64,000 nt of DNA from Microbacterium sp. nov. GSS16 (GCF_028198145.1 NZ_CP116338.1:2790001-2854000), one strand, 5' to 3'; shown: positions 23,244 to 32,213, counted from the stretch's first letter. The notes: generated by a model not told the origin, from the letters alone. Translations and numbers: made by a program.

Positions 23244-24182
23244 GTGAATCCGCTCGCGACGATCATCGTGCCCGGCCGCGATATCGCCACCTTCGCCCCG
23301 GCCGCCATCGCGTCTCTGCAGCGGCAGACCGAGAGCCGCTGGCGCGCGCTGCTGATCGACGACGGCTCGCACGACGACACCCCGGCCGTGTTCGCCGACG
23401 CGGCGGCTCGCGATCGGCGCTTCGAGGGGCTCCGCCACGACGAGGCGCGTGGTCTGGGGGCGGCGCGCAACATCGGCCTCGATCGCGTCGATACGCCCTT
23501 CGTCGGCTTCCTCGACGCCGACGATGAGCTGACTCCGCACGCAGTCGCGACCTGGCTGGCGACGCTCGACGAGTCAGGCAGCGATTTCGTGGCGGCCGCC
23601 TACGTGCGCTCCCGGCTCGTCGACGGCGCCTATCGCGCGGGCCGCGTGCAGCCGTGGGTCGCGGCAGCCACCGCCCCGCGAAGGCTGGGAGTGACGCTCG
23701 CCGAGCACCCCGATGCCTCGGCCAACATCGTCGCGTGGTCGAAGCTCAGCCGCTCCTCCCTCTGGGAGCGACTGCGCTTCCCCGAGAACGTCGCGTACGA
23801 GGATCAGGTCATCGCGCAGCGCATGTACACCGAGGCGCGCGCCTTCGACGTCATCCCCGACGTCGCCGTGCTCTGGCGCGTGCGTGCCGACGGCACCTCG
23901 ATCACACAGGGCAAGGCGCAGCTGCCCGTGCTCCACGACTACCTCGCGGCTCTTCTCGGCGGCATCGACGTGCTCGTCGCGGCGCATCAGCCCGACGCTG
24001 TCCGCGCTCGCATCGCACTCATCCGCGCAATGGACCTCCCCTCGCTGCACGCGATAGCCGCCGAGCATCCAGACCCGGCCTATGCCGCCGCTCTCGACGC
24101 CTTCGAGACGACGCTCCGAGCCCTGCCCGAGTACGGCGACGCGATACCCGACCCGACGATGATGGAGGCGCTGGCATGGTGA
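23244..24182 (+). CDS. Family 2 glycosyltransferase
   Basis: 312 residues from GTG at 23244. The GT-A fold is shown by ATIIVPGRDIATFAPAAIAS, ALLIDDGSHDDTPAVFAD and the metal-binding DXD region FVGFLDADDELTPHA (about residues 88-102). ENVAYEDQVIAQRMY near residue 195 is the usual acceptor-side Glu-Asp motif. It probably transfers a sugar to a cell-wall or surface glycan in the cytoplasm; neither donor nor acceptor can be read. It overlaps the SDR gene by seven bases. Confidence 0.85.
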   Translation: MNPLATIIVPGRDIATFAPAAIASLQRQTESRWRALLIDDGSHDDTPAVFADAAARDRRFEGLRHDEARGLGAARNIGLDRVDTPFVGFLDADDELTPHAVATWLATLDESGSDFVAAAYVRSRLVDGAYRAGRVQPWVAAATAPRRLGVTLAEHPDASANIVAWSKLSRSSLWERLRFPENVAYEDQVIAQRMYTEARAFDVIPDVAVLWRVRADGTSITQGKAQLPVLHDYLAALLGGIDVLVAAHQPDAVRARIALIRAMDLPSLHAIAAEHPDPAYAAALDAFETTLRALPEYGDAIPDPTMMEALAW

Positions 24183-24946
24183 ACCTCGACGACCTCTTCT
24201 CTCTGAACGGCCTCACCGCGGTCGTCACCGGCGGATCGTCCGGCATCGGCCGGGCGATCGCGACGGCTCTCGCCGGCGCGGGCGCGTCGGTCGCGGTCGT
24301 GGCACGAGGCGGCGAGCGCATCGATGCGGCCGTGCGCGAGATATCCGAATCCGGAGGGCGCGCTGCCGGAGTCGTCGGCGACCTCAGCACCCGTGAGGGC
24401 ATCCTCGCCGCCGCGGATGCTGCCGCGGAGCCCTTCGGCGAGCCGGACATCCTCGTGAACTCGGCGGGCATCAACCTGCGTGCCCCGATGAACGACATCG
24501 AGATGGACGTCTGGGATGCCACGATGACCGTCAATCTCGAGGCGCCCTTCCTGCTGAGTCGTCGCTACACCCCGGGCATGCTCGAGCGCGGCTTCGGCCG
24601 GCTGATCCACATCAGCTCCCAGCAGGCCCACCGCGCCTTCGTGACCAGCGGGGTCTATGGCGTCTCGAAGGGCGGGCTCGAGTCGCTCACCCGGTCTCAG
24701 GCCGAGGCGTGGTCGTCTCAGGGGGTCACGGCGAACACCCTGGTGCCCGGCTTCGTGCTCACTCCGCTGAACGCACGCTTGCAGGAAGACCAGGAGAAGG
24801 TGCAGCAGCTGGCCGCGCGCACCATGGTCGGCCGCAACGGTGTGCCGGACGACTTCGCGGGCATCGCAGTGTTCCTCGCCGGACGCTCGTCGGGATACAT
24901 CACCGGGCAGTCGCTGTTCGTCGACGGCGGCCTCTCGGTGCACTGA
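24176..24946 (+). CDS. Short-chain dehydrogenase/reductase
   Basis: 256-residue NAD(P)-dependent oxidoreductase. The nucleotide site TGGSSGIGRAIA is at about residues 18-29, the structural NSAGIN at about 97, the catalytic Ser in HISSQQAH, and Tyr/Lys in YGVSKGG (about residues 160-166). The C-terminal GYITGQSLFVDGGLSVH is typical of FabG/gluconate 5-dehydrogenase-like SDRs. ATG at 24176 lies inside the glycosyltransferase end, so both are co-translated. The substrate is unknown. Confidence 0.88.
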   Translation: MVNLDDLFSLNGLTAVVTGGSSGIGRAIATALAGAGASVAVVARGGERIDAAVREISESGGRAAGVVGDLSTREGILAAADAAAEPFGEPDILVNSAGINLRAPMNDIEMDVWDATMTVNLEAPFLLSRRYTPGMLERGFGRLIHISSQQAHRAFVTSGVYGVSKGGLESLTRSQAEAWSSQGVTANTLVPGFVLTPLNARLQEDQEKVQQLAARTMVGRNGVPDDFAGIAVFLAGRSSGYITGQSLFVDGGLSVH

Positions 24947-24965
24947 CCCGCATCAGCGACGGCTC

Positions 24966-26855
24966 TCAGCGCTGCCGTTCCTCGACGGCCCGCGCCGATG
25001 CCATCTGCTGCGCCGCGAGAGTGGAGTAGAGCCCGCCCGTTGCGAGCAGCTGGGCGTGCGTGCCCGACTCGACGATGCGACCGGCCTCGACCACGTGGAT
25101 CATGTCCGCGTCGATGACGGTCGAGAGCCGGTGCGCGATCGACAGCGTGGTGCGGCCCCGCGCCGCGGTGTCCAGCGCTTCCTGCACGACCCGCTCCGAC
25201 ACGGTGTCGAGGGCCGAGGTCGCCTCGTCGAGCAGCAGCACAGGCGGGTCCTTCAGCAGCACCCGCGCGATGGCGATGCGCTGCTTCTCGCCACCTGACA
25301 GCCGGTACCCGCGCTCGCCGACGACCGTGTCGTAGCCCTGGTCGAACGATGTGATGACGTGGTGGATGTTCGCGGCACGGCACGCGCGCTCGAGCTCTTC
25401 ATCGGTGGCATCCGGCTTCGCATACCGCAGGTTCTCGCGGATCGTCGCGTGGAACAGATAGGTCTCCTGCGAGACGATGCCGATCCGGTCGATGATCGAC
25501 TCCTGCGTGAGCGACTTCACATCGGCGCCTGAGAACTCGACCGCGCCCCCGGACGCCTCGTACAGGCGCGGCGCGAGGTAGAGGATGGTGGTCTTGCCCG
25601 CTCCCGACGGCCCGACGAATGCGACGTGCGTCCCGGGCTCGGCGACGAAAGAGACGCCGTCGAGAGTCGGGCGCGCCTCGGGCGGGGCATCCGGATACCG
25701 GAACACGACGTCTCTGAACTCGATGCGACCGCGGGGCCCCGGAGCATCGGCGACGTCGATCGCGTCGGGGGCGTCCTGGATCTGCGGCACCATGTCGAGG
25801 TACTCGAAGATGCGCGCGAACAGAGCGGCCGAGGTCTGCAGATCCAGCGCCACGCGCATCAGGCCCATCAGCGGCATGAGCAGCCGCGCCTGCACCGTCG
25901 TGAACGCGACGATCGCGCCGGCGGTGATCTCGGGCGCGCCGCCGGTGAGGAAGAGCCCGGCAACCAGGTACACGATCGCCGGCACGCTGGCCATGATGAC
26001 CTGCACGACGGCGAAGAAGCCCTGACCGCTCATCGCGCGGCGCACCTGCAGCCGCACCTGGTTGCGGTTCTCGGCCTGGTAGCGCACCGACTCGGTGCGC
26101 TGGCGGTTGAACGACTTCGACAGCAGGATGCCCGAGACGCTCAGCGTCTCCTGCGTGATGCTGCTCAGCTCCGACAGCGATTCCTGCGTCTCGCCCGCGA
26201 TGCGCGCCCGCACCTGTCCCACTCGCCGCTGCACGAGCACCAGGATCGGCATGAGGACCACGGCGATGAGTGTCAGGCGCCAGTCGATGAGAAGCATCGC
26301 GACCAGCGAGGCGATCACCGTCACGGTGTTGCCGAGCACGCTGGTCACGGTGTTGGTGAGCACGCCTGACACACCGCCGACGTCGTTCTGAAGCCGCGAC
26401 TGGATCACTCCGGTCTTGGTGCGGGTGAAGAAGCCGAGCTCCATGGCCTGCAGGTGCTCGAACAGCCGCACGCGCAGGTCGCCGGTCACCTCGTTGCCGA
26501 CCGTTGAGGTGAGCCAGGTCTGGGTCACCCCCAGCACGGCCGACAGCAGGAACAGCCCGATCGTGATGCTCACCAGCATGGTGAGCAGCGGGATGCGCGG
26601 GCCGCCGCCATCGAGGGGGAACAGGGCGTGATCGAAGATGCGCTGCACCAGCAGCGGGGGGATCACGGCGATCCCGGCCCCCACGATCACCAGCAGCGCG
26701 GTGACCGCGAGACGCCCGCGGTAGGGGGTGAAGAGGGCGACGACCCGACGACCGAGACCGGGCACCGTGGGGGCGGCGGCGTTCATGCGCCGCTGCGCGG
26801 CCTCGTCGACCCCGCGGAAGACGGCGCCGCGTCCTCCCCCGACACCCATGCTCAT
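24966..26855 (-). CDS. ABC exporter, fused permease and ATPase
   Basis: 629-residue half-transporter that should dimerise. The N-terminal region (to about 350) has six membrane helices of the type 1 ABC exporter fold. The ATPase has Walker A VGPSGAGKTTILYL, signature RLSGGEKQRIAIARVLL, Walker B PVLLLDEATSALD and the H-loop in TLSIAHRLSTV. It is close to MsbA/multidrug exporters. It is convergent with the SDR gene (19-base gap) and stands alone. Substrate could be a lipid, drug or peptide. Confidence 0.92.
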   Translation of the reverse strand: MSMGVGGGRGAVFRGVDEAAQRRMNAAAPTVPGLGRRVVALFTPYRGRLAVTALLVIVGAGIAVIPPLLVQRIFDHALFPLDGGGPRIPLLTMLVSITIGLFLLSAVLGVTQTWLTSTVGNEVTGDLRVRLFEHLQAMELGFFTRTKTGVIQSRLQNDVGGVSGVLTNTVTSVLGNTVTVIASLVAMLLIDWRLTLIAVVLMPILVLVQRRVGQVRARIAGETQESLSELSSITQETLSVSGILLSKSFNRQRTESVRYQAENRNQVRLQVRRAMSGQGFFAVVQVIMASVPAIVYLVAGLFLTGGAPEITAGAIVAFTTVQARLLMPLMGLMRVALDLQTSAALFARIFEYLDMVPQIQDAPDAIDVADAPGPRGRIEFRDVVFRYPDAPPEARPTLDGVSFVAEPGTHVAFVGPSGAGKTTILYLAPRLYEASGGAVEFSGADVKSLTQESIIDRIGIVSQETYLFHATIRENLRYAKPDATDEELERACRAANIHHVITSFDQGYDTVVGERGYRLSGGEKQRIAIARVLLKDPPVLLLDEATSALDTVSERVVQEALDTAARGRTTLSIAHRLSTVIDADMIHVVEAGRIVESGTHAQLLATGGLYSTLAAQQMASARAVEERQR

Positions 26856-26907
26856 CCCTTCAGGCTAGTCCGCAGAAGACGAGGGAATGCCTGTGCGCGC
26901 GCAGGGG

Positions 26908-26975
26908 TTAGGATGGACGGCTGATCTTCTCGACCGGCGTCGGCCGGCCGTGTCCTGCCCCCTCGTGGGGCTTTT
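26908..26975 (+). promoter_or_regulatory. Leader of the MFS transporter with a terminator-like hairpin
   Basis: TAGGAT at about 26909-26914 looks like an actinobacterial -10 box. It is followed by a GC-rich inverted repeat around CCGGCGTCGGCCGG and then GCCCC-CTCGT-GGGGC-TTTT (26957-26975), a short intrinsic-terminator-like hairpin inside the leader, 31 bases before the start at 27006. This layout would suit transcription attenuation of the transporter. It was recognised by eye and no ligand or leader peptide was established. Confidence 0.4.
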
Positions 26976-27005
26976 CGCCGTTCGCACTCACCCTCGAGGA
27001 GACCG

Positions 27006-28481
27006 ATGTCTGCTGTTCACACCGGGTCGACTCCCGTCGCGCGTCGATCCGCCGGCCTCATCCCCGCCAAGGACATGGCGGTGATCTGGGTGCTGCTCGC
27101 TGCCGCCTTCGTCGCCATCCTCAACGAGACGACCATGGGCATCGCGATCCCCCATCTGATCGCCGATCTCGGCATCACTCCCCTGGCGGCGCAATGGGTC
27201 ACCAGCGCGTTCATGCTGACCATGGCTGTCGTGATCCCGATCACCGGCTTCCTGCTGCGTCGCTTCACGACGCGGCAGATGTTCCTCGGTGCGATCGCCC
27301 TGTTCTCGACAGGGACCCTGATCGCCGCGCTGGCGCCCGGATTCGCGGTGCTGCTGATCGCGCGCGTCGTGCAGGCATCCGGTACGGCCGTGATGATGCC
27401 GCTGCTGATGACGACGATCATGAACCTCGTGCCCGCGTCGTCGCGCGGCCGGATGATGGGCCGGGTGAGCATCGTCATGTCGCTCGCGCCGGCGATCGGA
27501 CCCACGATGTCGGGGTTCCTGCTCGACCACTTCGGATGGCGGGCTATCTTCGTGGTCGTGCTGCCGATCGCCCTGGTCGCGATGTTCATCGGGTGGCGCT
27601 GGCTGACGAACGTCGGTGAGACGATGCGCGCCCCGATCGACCTGCTCTCGGTCGTGCTGTCGGCGTTCGGCTTCGGCGGGCTCGTGTTCGGGCTGAGCCA
27701 GATCGGCGGGCTCGGCAACGGTGCAAGCTGGGCGCCGATGGCGATCTCGCTCTCCGTCGGCGTGCTCGGGCTTGCGCTGTTCCTCTGGCGTCAGGTGCTG
27801 CTGCAGCGAGAGGATGACGCGCTGCTCGACCTGCGCGTGTTCGCCTCGCGGGACTTCTCGCTGTCGATGATCCAGATGTTCCTGCTCTCGCTCGCCTTCT
27901 TCGGCAGCATCACCGTCATCCCGCTGTTCCTGCAGGATGCCCTGCAGCTCACAGCACTCGAGGCCGGGCTCGTCGTGCTGCCCGGCGCGCTCATCATGGG
28001 CCTGCTGGGGCCGGTGATCGGGCGCATCTACGACAGCCACGGCACTCGCATCCTGCTCATCCCCGGGTCGATCCTCGCGGCCTCGATGCTGTGGCTGTTC
28101 ACGACGGTGACGGTCGACAGCTCGATCTGGCTGGTCCTCGTCGCTCAGACGCTGCTCTCCGTCGGCCTCGCGCTGTCGTTCACCCCGCTCTTCACGGCGT
28201 CTCTCGCATCCCTCAAGCCGACGTTCTACTCGTACGGCAGCGCCGTGATCGGCACCGTGCAGCAGGTCGCCGGCGCAGCCGGGATCGCCGTGATGGTGGC
28301 GGTCTTCACGGCCGTCGTGAACACCGGAGGCGGCACCGAGGTGCCGGCTGCCGTGGCGGCGGGAACCCGGATGTCGGTGACGATCGGCGCCGTCATCGCG
28401 ACCATCACGATCATCGGCGCATTCCTGATCCGCAAGCCCGAAGACGACGGCGAGGGCGCGCCCGCGCACAGTGCTCACTGA
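27006..28481 (+). CDS. MFS efflux transporter, DHA2 (EmrB/LmrB-like) family
   Basis: 491 residues with about 14 membrane helices, the DHA2 topology. Motif A-like FLLRRFTTRQMFLGAIALF and motif C-like MSLAPAIGPTMSGFLLDHFG (about residues 158-178) mark a drug:proton antiporter. The start context has GAGGAGACCGATG. It is monocistronic and preceded by a structured leader. It probably exports a toxic small molecule; specificity is unknown. Confidence 0.9.
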   Translation: MSAVHTGSTPVARRSAGLIPAKDMAVIWVLLAAAFVAILNETTMGIAIPHLIADLGITPLAAQWVTSAFMLTMAVVIPITGFLLRRFTTRQMFLGAIALFSTGTLIAALAPGFAVLLIARVVQASGTAVMMPLLMTTIMNLVPASSRGRMMGRVSIVMSLAPAIGPTMSGFLLDHFGWRAIFVVVLPIALVAMFIGWRWLTNVGETMRAPIDLLSVVLSAFGFGGLVFGLSQIGGLGNGASWAPMAISLSVGVLGLALFLWRQVLLQREDDALLDLRVFASRDFSLSMIQMFLLSLAFFGSITVIPLFLQDALQLTALEAGLVVLPGALIMGLLGPVIGRIYDSHGTRILLIPGSILAASMLWLFTTVTVDSSIWLVLVAQTLLSVGLALSFTPLFTASLASLKPTFYSYGSAVIGTVQQVAGAAGIAVMVAVFTAVVNTGGGTEVPAAVAAGTRMSVTIGAVIATITIIGAFLIRKPEDDGEGAPAHSAH

Positions 28482-28522
28482 CGCTCTTCCGCCGACGCCG
28501 GCACCGGAGTACCGTCCGCTCC

Positions 28523-29107
28523 ATGGTCATCACCACCCCGGCGCCGGAGAGCGCCAGCGACGCCGTCGCACAGATGTACGAGGACGACCTCGCTGACGAC
28601 GGCTTCGTGCATTCCTACACCGCAGCGATGGCGGTGAACCCCGAGGCGCACGATGCGTTCGTGGCGCTCGTTCGCACGGTGGTGCCCTCCATCGGCGTGC
28701 GGATCTACGAGGCCGCCACGCTCGGCGCCGCCAGAGCGATCGGGTCAGCGCACTGCCTGATCGCGCACGGACGCAAGAGCATGACGGCGGGCGTCGTCGA
28801 CGAGGCGGGCCTGCGCGCCTTCGCCGCCGACGACGACTCGGCGTTCACCGAGGCTGAGCGGGCTGTGATCCGGTACGCCGAGCGTCTGTCGACGTCACCC
28901 CGGGACATGACGGACGCCGACGCCGAGTCGCTGCGCGCGCACGGCTTCACCGACAGGCAGATCGTCGACATCACGCTCGCCGCCGGGCTTCGCAATCACT
29001 TCAGCCGTTCGCTGATGGCCCTCGCCGTGCCACTCGATGACGACCCGCTGATCGCGCCCGAGCTCGCCGCCGCACTCCGTGATCGGGCCGAGCGCCGCTC
29101 GGCGTAG
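28523..29107 (+). CDS. AhpD-like carboxymuconolactone decarboxylase family protein
   Basis: 194 residues, all-helical AhpD/CMD fold. The core motif reads GSAHCLIAHGRK (about residues 72-83). In peroxidase-type AhpD proteins this is a CXXC motif, but the first cysteine is Ser here, so only one cysteine and the His remain. The C-terminal half (DRQIVDITLAAGLRNHFSRS) is typical of the family. It follows the MFS gene after 41 bases. With one redox cysteine the AhpD disulfide mechanism is doubtful. Confidence 0.82.
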   Translation: MVITTPAPESASDAVAQMYEDDLADDGFVHSYTAAMAVNPEAHDAFVALVRTVVPSIGVRIYEAATLGAARAIGSAHCLIAHGRKSMTAGVVDEAGLRAFAADDDSAFTEAERAVIRYAERLSTSPRDMTDADAESLRAHGFTDRQIVDITLAAGLRNHFSRSLMALAVPLDDDPLIAPELAAALRDRAERRSA

Positions 29108-29112
29108 ACGGT

Positions 29113-29325
29113 TCAGTCGGCGTCGGACGCCTCTGCCCGGGCACCCGCCCGGCGGCTCTCGTCTTCGTCGGCGCCCCGCGACACGGTGGCGGGCAGCGCG
29201 CAGTGCCCGTCGGCGCACACGCCGGCGGCGGCATCGGGGGCGATCAGCCGCAGTCCGGGAGGTGCTGAGAGGGTGTGCGACCGGATCTCGGGTGCCTGGT
29301 TCTGGGGTGCCTGGTTATCGGGCAT
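29113..29325 (-). CDS. Small hypothetical protein
   Basis: 70 residues from ATG at 29325 (MPDNQAPQNQAPEIRSHTLS). It has no membrane segment. Features are a Gln/Pro-rich start, a central GVCADGHCALP with two cysteines five apart, and an acidic and Arg/Ala-rich tail. It ends six bases from the convergent AhpD-like gene. No family was recognised. It is kept because the frame fills the gap and starts in a sensible place, but evidence is thin. Confidence 0.5.
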   Translation of the reverse strand: MPDNQAPQNQAPEIRSHTLSAPPGLRLIAPDAAAGVCADGHCALPATVSRGADEDESRRAGARAEASDAD

Positions 29326-29427
29326 CCCTCGATGGTACGCCCGCGCAGCGCGGCGGGCACGAGCGAGCGGGCGGCACCCCGCAAGCCTCTCGCCTGCGGA
29401 GGGAGCGGGCGTGTAGCGTCCGATGTC

Positions 29428-29913
29428 ATGAACGACCCGCAGGCCGATGCCCAGCACGACGGGCGCGACGAGACAGCGTCTGAGCGCGCCGACCGAAACT
29501 GGGAGGAGCTGATGCAGGAGCTGCGCGTCATGCAGACGGGCACGCAGATCCTCACCGGCTTCCTGCTGGCGGTGGCGTTCCAGCCACTGTTCCGAGATCT
29601 GACCGACCTGCAGCGGATGCTCTATATCGTGTTGGTTCTGCTCGCCGCGGCCTCGAGCCTCCTCTCCCTCGCGCCCGTGGGCATGCACCGGGTGCTCTTC
29701 GCGAAGGGTCGCAAACCCGAGCTTGTACGGATGGCGCATCGCATCGTCAAAGCGAACGTGTTCGTCGGCGGCGCGCTGACCGTCGGCGTGACGGTGCTGA
29801 TCATCGACTTCACCTTCGATCATGTGCTGGCGCTGATCGCCGGCGGGATCGGAGTGGTGGTCATCGTGCTCCTGTGGATCGGCCTGCCCCTGGTGCTGCA
29901 TCGCAGGCGGTGA
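29428..29913 (+). CDS. DUF6328 family membrane protein
   Basis: 161 residues. A hydrophilic N terminus (RNWEELMQELRVMQTGTQIL) leads into four membrane helices (about 48-66, 70-90, 115-130 and 135-155) with a basic cytoplasmic stretch FAKGRKPELVRMAHRIVKAN between pairs. This is the layout of the actinobacterial DUF6328 family, whose function is unknown. No operon partner is evident. Confidence 0.82.
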   Translation: MNDPQADAQHDGRDETASERADRNWEELMQELRVMQTGTQILTGFLLAVAFQPLFRDLTDLQRMLYIVLVLLAAASSLLSLAPVGMHRVLFAKGRKPELVRMAHRIVKANVFVGGALTVGVTVLIIDFTFDHVLALIAGGIGVVVIVLLWIGLPLVLHRRR

Positions 29914-30057
29914 CCTGCCGCCGCTGAGAGGCACGCAAGTCCTACGTGTGAAACCCCTCAGAGTCGTCGCCTGAGCTTGAACCTCCGCCACGGCTGCGGA
30001 ATCGTGGCACGCACATCGCGCCGCACGGTGTGGTGTCCGCAACCGGAAGGAGAGCCG

Positions 30058-30348
30058 ATGCTCACCCTGACCGAGAACGCAAACACGATCGCGGCGACCA
30101 TCGTCGCCCAGCAGAGCACGACGCCGGATGCCGGACTCCGCATCCACTCGTCGGGCACCGAGACCGAACCGCGCTTCGCGGTGACGGTCGCCCCCACGCC
30201 CGAGCCGGGCGATTCGATCATCGGCGACGAGGACATCCGTGTGTTCCTCGAGAAGGCCGCCGCCGACGCCCTCGACGACAAGGTGCTCGACGCCTCGGTC
30301 GACGAGCAGGGTGCGGTGTCGTTCAGCCTGCTCCCGCAGCCGGCCTGA
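30058..30348 (+). CDS. HesB/IscA-fold protein lacking the cluster cysteines
   Basis: 96 residues preceded by GGAAGGAGA. The sequence (TENANTIAATIVAQQSTTPD, then GLRIHSS and FAVTVAPTPEPGDSII) follows the HesB/IscA beta-fold used in Fe-S assembly, but there is no cysteine at all, including the C-terminal CGC that binds iron or clusters. I recall such actinobacterial proteins being annotated as Fe-S assembly HesB by fold alone. It cannot be a classical A-type carrier. A strong terminator follows the stop. Confidence 0.75.
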   Translation: MLTLTENANTIAATIVAQQSTTPDAGLRIHSSGTETEPRFAVTVAPTPEPGDSIIGDEDIRVFLEKAAADALDDKVLDASVDEQGAVSFSLLPQPA

Positions 30349-30359
30349 GTGCCGCATCA

Positions 30360-30397
30360 AGCGAGGGCCGTCACCCGATCGGGTGACGGCCCTCGCT
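30360..30397. terminator. Bidirectional terminator between the HesB-like gene and dps
   Basis: A perfect 17-base-pair stem (30360-30376 with 30381-30397) with a GATC loop lies between two convergent genes, 11 bases from each stop codon. Symmetry and placement suit termination from both sides. Confidence 0.85.
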
Positions 30398-30408
30398 GTG
30401 TGTCGGGG

Positions 30409-30981
30409 TCACGACGCGGGAGTGCGGTTCTCCGCGCTGACCATCCACGCGAACTGCTCGAGCTTCTCGATGATCGCGTGCAGGATGTCGGCCGAGGTGG
30501 GGTCCTCGTCGTCGACCTGGTCGTGCACGCGGCGCATGGTTGCCACCGTCGCCTCGAGCCGAACCGTGATCAGGTCGATCGTCTCTGTCGTCGACACCTC
30601 TCCCATCGGGAACTCCGGCAGAGTGGTCGCCTTGGCGACGGTCGCGCTGCGCCCGTCCGGGGCGGCGTGCAGCGCGCGCATCCGCTCGGCCACCGTGTCG
30701 CCGAACCCACGGGCCGCCTCGATGATCTCGTCGAGCTGCAGGTGGGTGTCGCGGAAATTACGGCCGACCACGTTCCAGTGCGCCTGCTTGCCCTGCACGG
30801 ACAGCTCGATGAGGTCGACCAGCACGGCCTGCAGATCGCGCACCAGCTCGGGTGAAGCCTGGAACCCCTTCTCGGCGTTCTCGAGCGGCGTGGTCTCGGC
30901 GGCATCCTTCGTCTTCGCCGAGTCCTTCGTCTTGGTGCCGGCGTTCTTCGACTTCTGGGTCGCGGTGCTCTTGGCTGCCAT
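30409..30981 (-). CDS. dps: Dps family DNA-binding ferritin-like protein
   Basis: 190 residues from ATG at 30981, with GAGGTGG upstream. A Lys/Thr/Ala-rich N-terminal tail (about 1-35), likely DNA-binding, precedes the four-helix Dps domain. Ferroxidase ligands are in VQGKQAHWNVVGRNFRDTHL and QLDEIIEAARGFGDTVAERM (about residues 60-95). Dps dodecamers oxidise and store iron and protect DNA in stress and stationary phase. It is monocistronic. Confidence 0.93.
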   Translation of the reverse strand: MAAKSTATQKSKNAGTKTKDSAKTKDAAETTPLENAEKGFQASPELVRDLQAVLVDLIELSVQGKQAHWNVVGRNFRDTHLQLDEIIEAARGFGDTVAERMRALHAAPDGRSATVAKATTLPEFPMGEVSTTETIDLITVRLEATVATMRRVHDQVDDEDPTSADILHAIIEKLEQFAWMVSAENRTPAS

Positions 30982-31152
30982 GAATACCACCTCTGTCTTC
31001 TGCGCGGCGCCGGGGCGTCGCGCGGTCGGTTGTGTGTTCGGCCCGACGCTAACACCCGACGTCGGACGCGCTGAGGGGGTTGATTTCGTCGCGCGACTCA
31101 TCCCCCGGTCGTCATGCCTCCGTCCGCATGCTGACTGCCGTAGCGTGGTCGG

Positions 31153-31719
31153 ATGCTTCGACGCCTGATCGCGCGGGTCTTCTGGCTCTGCAGCCGCTGG
31201 ACTCTTCGCTCAAGCCCTGCGCCAGCCACGCCGACCGTGCTGATCGGCGCTCCGCACACCTCAAACTGGGATTTCGTGCTCATGCTCGCGATCGCCTGGC
31301 GGTTGGGGATCGATGTGCGCTGGCTGGGCAAGAAGAGTCTCTTCCGCGGCTGGCGCGGTCCGCTCATGCGCGCGCTCGGCGGCATCCCGGTCGATCGCGA
31401 CGATCCGGGACGGGTCGTCGCCGACGTGGTCGAGATGGCGCGACGTGGCGAGGTGTTCGGCCTCGTCGTCACTCCCGACGGCACTCGCCGTGGCCACACG
31501 CATTGGAAATCGGGCTTCTACCGGATCGCCCGCGAGACGGGGATGCCCGTGACCCTCGGGTACGTCGACCGCACCACCATGACATCGGGCCTCGGACCGA
31601 CCATGGATCTCACCGGCGACATCCCGGCGGATATGGACCGCATCCGGGCGTTCTACGCAGACAAGGCGGGGCTGCGCCCCGAGCACCGTGTCGAGCCGCG
31701 CCTGCGCGAAGAGGGATGA
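31153..31719 (+). CDS. PlsC-like acyltransferase
   Basis: 188 residues. The acyltransferase block I motif HTSNWDF (His-X4-Asp, about residues 35-41) and a later TPDGTRR in place of PEGTR (about residues 115-121) show a 1-acylglycerol-3-phosphate acyltransferase-like fold. It would add an acyl chain to a lysophospholipid or other acceptor at the inner membrane face. It is shorter than standard PlsC and resembles the small proteins often labelled this way. It precedes the GNAT gene by seven bases. Confidence 0.82.
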   Translation: MLRRLIARVFWLCSRWTLRSSPAPATPTVLIGAPHTSNWDFVLMLAIAWRLGIDVRWLGKKSLFRGWRGPLMRALGGIPVDRDDPGRVVADVVEMARRGEVFGLVVTPDGTRRGHTHWKSGFYRIARETGMPVTLGYVDRTTMTSGLGPTMDLTGDIPADMDRIRAFYADKAGLRPEHRVEPRLREEG

Positions 31720-31726
31720 TGGACGG

Positions 31727-32197
31727 ATGGCCGATCTCGATGTGACGTACGCCCCCATCTCGACCGACGACGCCGGAGAGGTGCTGACCCTGCAGCGGGC
31801 TGCATTCGTGTCGGAAGCCCAGATCTACGGCAGCGCCGACATGCCGCCTCTGACGCAGACTCTCGACGCGGTGAGGGCCGAGCTCGCCGATTGCTACGGC
31901 TGGACGGCTCGCGTCGACGGCAGGCTCGTCGGCGCGCTGCGCGGACGCATCGACGGAGACCTGCTGCTGATCGGCAGGATCGCCATCGCTCCCGACATGC
32001 AGGGCGAGGGCATCGGCCGGGGGCTGCTGGATGTGGCCGAGCGCGAGAGTCGCGCCGCGCAGGCGGAGCTGTTCACCGGCAGCCTGAGCGAAGCGAACAT
32101 CCGCCTCTACGAATCCTGCGGCTACCGCATCAGCGAGCGGGTGCCGCAGGATGACGGCACCGAGCAGATCTTCATGCGGAAGGATCTGCACGGCTGA
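31727..32197 (+). CDS. GNAT family N-acetyltransferase
   Basis: 156 residues from ATG at 31727. The acetyl-CoA pyrophosphate loop is in IAIAPDMQGEGIGRGLLDVA (about residues 84-104), with the Q/RxxGxG/A pattern as QGEGIG. The C-terminal LYESCGYRISERV is the usual final GNAT motif. The substrate is unknown. It probably forms an operon with the acyltransferase. Confidence 0.88.
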   Translation: MADLDVTYAPISTDDAGEVLTLQRAAFVSEAQIYGSADMPPLTQTLDAVRAELADCYGWTARVDGRLVGALRGRIDGDLLLIGRIAIAPDMQGEGIGRGLLDVAERESRAAQAELFTGSLSEANIRLYESCGYRISERVPQDDGTEQIFMRKDLHG

Positions 32198-32213
32198 CCA
32201 CGGTCGGTCGGCA

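Noticed and set aside
26988..28478. 496-codon minus-strand frame opposite the MFS transporter
   Set aside because: His/Arg/Asp-rich mirror of hydrophobic codons, a classic antisense shadow.
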